Shown here piece by piece: positions 4,211 to 6,119 of a stretch of DNA of 6,119 nt. Position numbers and translations under genes: made by a program. Source of the DNA: Bacteroides sp. GTDB taxonomy: Bacteria; Bacteroidota; Bacteroidia; Bacteroidales; Bacteroidaceae. A model generated the notes under the pieces. That model ran no database searches and was not told the origin of the DNA. It worked only from the letters and a program-made list of their open reading frames with translations. The first letter of the stretch is position 1. Every line of letters begins with the position of its first letter. Location: assembly GCA_019412865.1 (NCBI GenBank), contig DXOJ01000286.1, forward strand, positions 1-6,119, written 5' to 3'.

Positions 4211-6119
4211 TCATTTTCTATTTCTGTACCGCATACGTTCACACCCGAATATATTATTGGCGTAAGCGTATTCGATTATTTCCGTTATATCAAAACCGGG
4301 AATAAGTTCCTCTATGAATGCCTTTGCCTTACCCGGCTCAACGCCAGCCTTACATAAGATACCCGCATAGGACATCGCCGTATTATTCCTGCCATTGCTC
4401 AAAGATTTCCCGTTCCATGCTTTTCTCAGTATCCGGATAATGCTGTCATCAGAAATGACTTGTTTGTTCAACTGGTTCAGAAAACCTTCGACCCAGGATT
4501 CGTCCTGTACCAGAACAGGTTCTCCTTGCACATCCCTGATAACTGTTTCTGTCATCGTATTGGGTATGACAGGTTCCGGTGTTCCCGGTACAAAGTGAAA
4601 GGGAACAGGAGATGGATTTTTCCATAAGTCCGGATCATAGGAGAGATAATTCCCTCTGGCCAGGTCGGTGGTGCTCTTGTCTATCCAGGGACAATCAAAC
4701 AGCTTTACTAATTGTCCGTACAGGTCATAGTGATAAAGCGGTTCACAGTTATCATGCAGGATGATCGCTTTATACCCCGTTCCGCCTGGAGTGACAAAAC
4801 AGGCATAGACACATGGAAATCCCTGCAGCCACCTGACAAAATCCGGCATATCATCCACCCCGATATGGTCAAAATCGAGAGCCGTATAGGAGGAGTAGAC
4901 TGTGCATTCATTCTTATGTCTGGACCTGAAGGTTCCGTTCCAGGTGGCTACGGGGAGAAGGGCTTTCTTCCTGTTTTTCTCATCTTGGGTTCCAGCACTC
5001 CTGACGGCTTCTACTTTAGGTTTCAGATGATAGTAGGTGTCATCCCGGATAATTTCTAGCAGCTTGTCCACGTCATATTCCTGTGCTTGGGTTACATCGG
5101 TGATTCTAGGAAACAGGGAGACTTTTTCCCGTGCATGTGAGATAATTCTGAATATTGCTGTTTTTTTACCGTTTATCCTAATAGTCTTCTCTTCACAAGT
5201 CAGGTAACCAGTAATATCGGATGCGCTCGGTTTACCCTGTATTCCCAGGTCATGATAGATTCCCCGAAGGATTTCCTTTACTTCCGGTCTTGTAGATTCA
5301 CCGCCTACTTTCAGTACATTCATCAGTCGACCGGCGATTTCATTCCTGGGTAATAACTTCATGGGAACCGGGGCAAGGGCTTGTTTTATATAGTCCTCCC
5401 GCCAGTATGAGCTCTCAAAGCCCTCCCTTCCCAGGGCATCGTAGTAATCTTTGTATTTCCTTTCGATAAAGTTGCATTCCTCCAGGAGCAGTGGGGCATT
5501 TTCATGCAGGTCACAATACATCCTGGCCTTTCTGTCGAACCGGTTGTCCATGTTCCATTTGGTGAAGATTCTTTGTATCTCCGGATTATTGCTGTCGGTA
5601 GCCTTTGTCACATTCACCCCGGCTTTCAATGCACGGTACATGGAGAAGTCGTTGTTATAGATTCGGTCGGATACTTCCCAGGCCCTCCTGTCTGCTATCT
5701 CCAGAATTTCATTCTTAACGACATGCACATGATTATCCGCATCTCTGACTATACAGCAATAATGCTTCTTGTGACCTTCCGTTCTTATGTTATCCTCCAT
5801 CAGCCGCAATTGTTCGTCTTTGTTGGGTACGGCATTGTAGTTCTCTATCTGACGCAGAGTTCCCTCATTCTTCTCCCTGATGGAATTCTCCAGTTCATCC
5901 CTTGTCGCTTTGGCTTCTTTGGTATTGAAATAAAGAGTGGCTGAATTCCGGAAAGGGTTTTCCTCAAGTCTCTGGCGGCCTACTATTTGCTGGAGGTCCA
6001 CCGAAACATCCACTGCCATGCAACTGACTTGCGGATTGGCAAAAATGTATGAATAGGCGTTGGTCGAATAGAAATCGGCACCTATATACACGGTAGAGGT
6101 ACAGAAAGTGAACATTTTG
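4211..6119 (-). CDS. helicase C-terminal lobe fused to BT4734/VirE_N-like primase-type domain (5' end outside window)
   Basis: The frame is still open at the window edge, so the ATG at 6115 need not be the start; the helicase ATP-binding half should lie beyond it. Counted from that Met, residues 5-17 (CTSTVYIGADFYS) and QQIVGRQR (42-49, helicase motif VI, Q-x-x-G-R-x-R) mark the second RecA lobe of a superfamily 2 helicase. Residues 190-328 look like its C-terminal extension. At about 331 a second protein type begins: KVSLFPRITD, KKALLPVATWNGTF, YTALDFDHI (410-418), VTPGGTGYKAIILH (441-454) and RGNYLSYDPDLW (487-498), matching the BT4734/VirE_N-like domain of Bacteroidales mobile elements. 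Its D-x-D, G-x-G-x-K and D...R...SYDP layout recalls archaeo-eukaryotic primase-polymerases. Residues 541-623 (with GRNNTAMSYAGIL) resemble a primase C-terminal helical domain. The likely role is initiating replication of a phage or integrative element by unwinding and priming. It ends at TGA 4211-4213, 31 bases before the radical SAM start. The domain calls are fairly firm; primase activity is inferred. Confidence 0.75.
   Translation of the reverse strand, partial: KMFTFCTSTVYIGADFYSTNAYSYIFANPQVSCMAVDVSVDLQQIVGRQRLEENPFRNSATLYFNTKEAKATRDELENSIREKNEGTLRQIENYNAVPNKDEQLRLMEDNIRTEGHKKHYCCIVRDADNHVHVVKNEILEIADRRAWEVSDRIYNNDFSMYRALKAGVNVTKATDSNNPEIQRIFTKWNMDNRFDRKARMYCDLHENAPLLLEECNFIERKYKDYYDALGREGFESSYWREDYIKQALAPVPMKLLPRNEIAGRLMNVLKVGGESTRPEVKEILRGIYHDLGIQGKPSASDITGYLTCEEKTIRINGKKTAIFRIISHAREKVSLFPRITDVTQAQEYDVDKLLEIIRDDTYYHLKPKVEAVRSAGTQDEKNRKKALLPVATWNGTFRSRHKNECTVYSSYTALDFDHIGVDDMPDFVRWLQGFPCVYACFVTPGGTGYKAIILHDNCEPLYHYDLYGQLVKLFDCPWIDKSTTDLARGNYLSYDPDLWKNPSPVPFHFVPGTPEPVIPNTMTETVIRDVQGEPVLVQDESWVEGFLNQLNKQVISDDSIIRILRKAWNGKSLSNGRNNTAMSYAGILCKAGVEPGKAKAFIEELIPGFDITEIIEYAYANNIFGCERMRYRNRK

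Noticed and set aside
4180..4242. Start of the radical SAM gene at the ATG at 4242
   Set aside because: It would overlap the upstream gene by 32 bases and add 21 residues with no family resemblance, whereas 4179 has an A-rich leader and family-like sequence from its first residue.

Overview
The window looks like an accessory region of a gut Bacteroidales genome (Bacteroides, Phocaeicola or Parabacteroides type). Three things suggest this. The replication protein at the right end carries a BT4734/VirE_N-like domain typical of mobile elements in this order. A cell-surface protein resembles Bacteroidales fimbrial (DUF4906-like) proteins. The translation start at 4179 is preceded by an A-rich leader rather than a clear Shine-Dalgarno sequence. 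All family names rest on reading motifs by eye; no search was run.

Left part (1-1534, + strand): bases 26-145 keep what looks like the first ~35 codons of an IS982-family transposase, with no catalytic part after it. Bases 146-605 hold no gene I can support, only short frames and one small hairpin. Bases 606-1534 are a GC-rich D12-class (Dam-like) adenine DNA methyltransferase gene. Its DPPY motif is intact, but two in-frame TGA codons, a one-base deletion and altered N-terminal motif residues break it.

Middle (1535-4179, - strand): a factor-independent terminator (1652-1697) closes a long minus-strand gene. Read in transcription order, that gene starts as a radical SAM protein (CX3CX2C cluster motif, Gp37/Gp68-like). 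It passes without a stop into the middle of a fimbrial-type protein and then meets an 11-G homopolymer (3085-3095). With 11 Gs the frame closes a few codons later, giving 368 residues. With 9 or 12 Gs it would continue into the 452 residues of fimbrial C-terminal sequence encoded by 1727-3084, giving a protein of about 816-817 residues. The locus therefore combines an apparent gene fusion with a length-variable switch, or the relic of one.

Right part (4211-6119, - strand): the C-terminal two thirds or so of a large replication protein that runs off the window. The C-terminal lobe of a superfamily 2 helicase is fused to a BT4734/VirE_N-like primase-type domain and a C-terminal helical domain. 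It lies 31 bases upstream of the radical SAM start, so the two are probably co-transcribed.

How it fits together (inference): the helicase-primase, radical SAM gene, methyltransferase and transposase remnant are typical cargo of a prophage or integrative element. The fimbrial gene appears to have lost its 5' end, including any secretion signal, where that element's DNA joined it. The region looks like a rearrangement scar rather than a working fimbrial operon.
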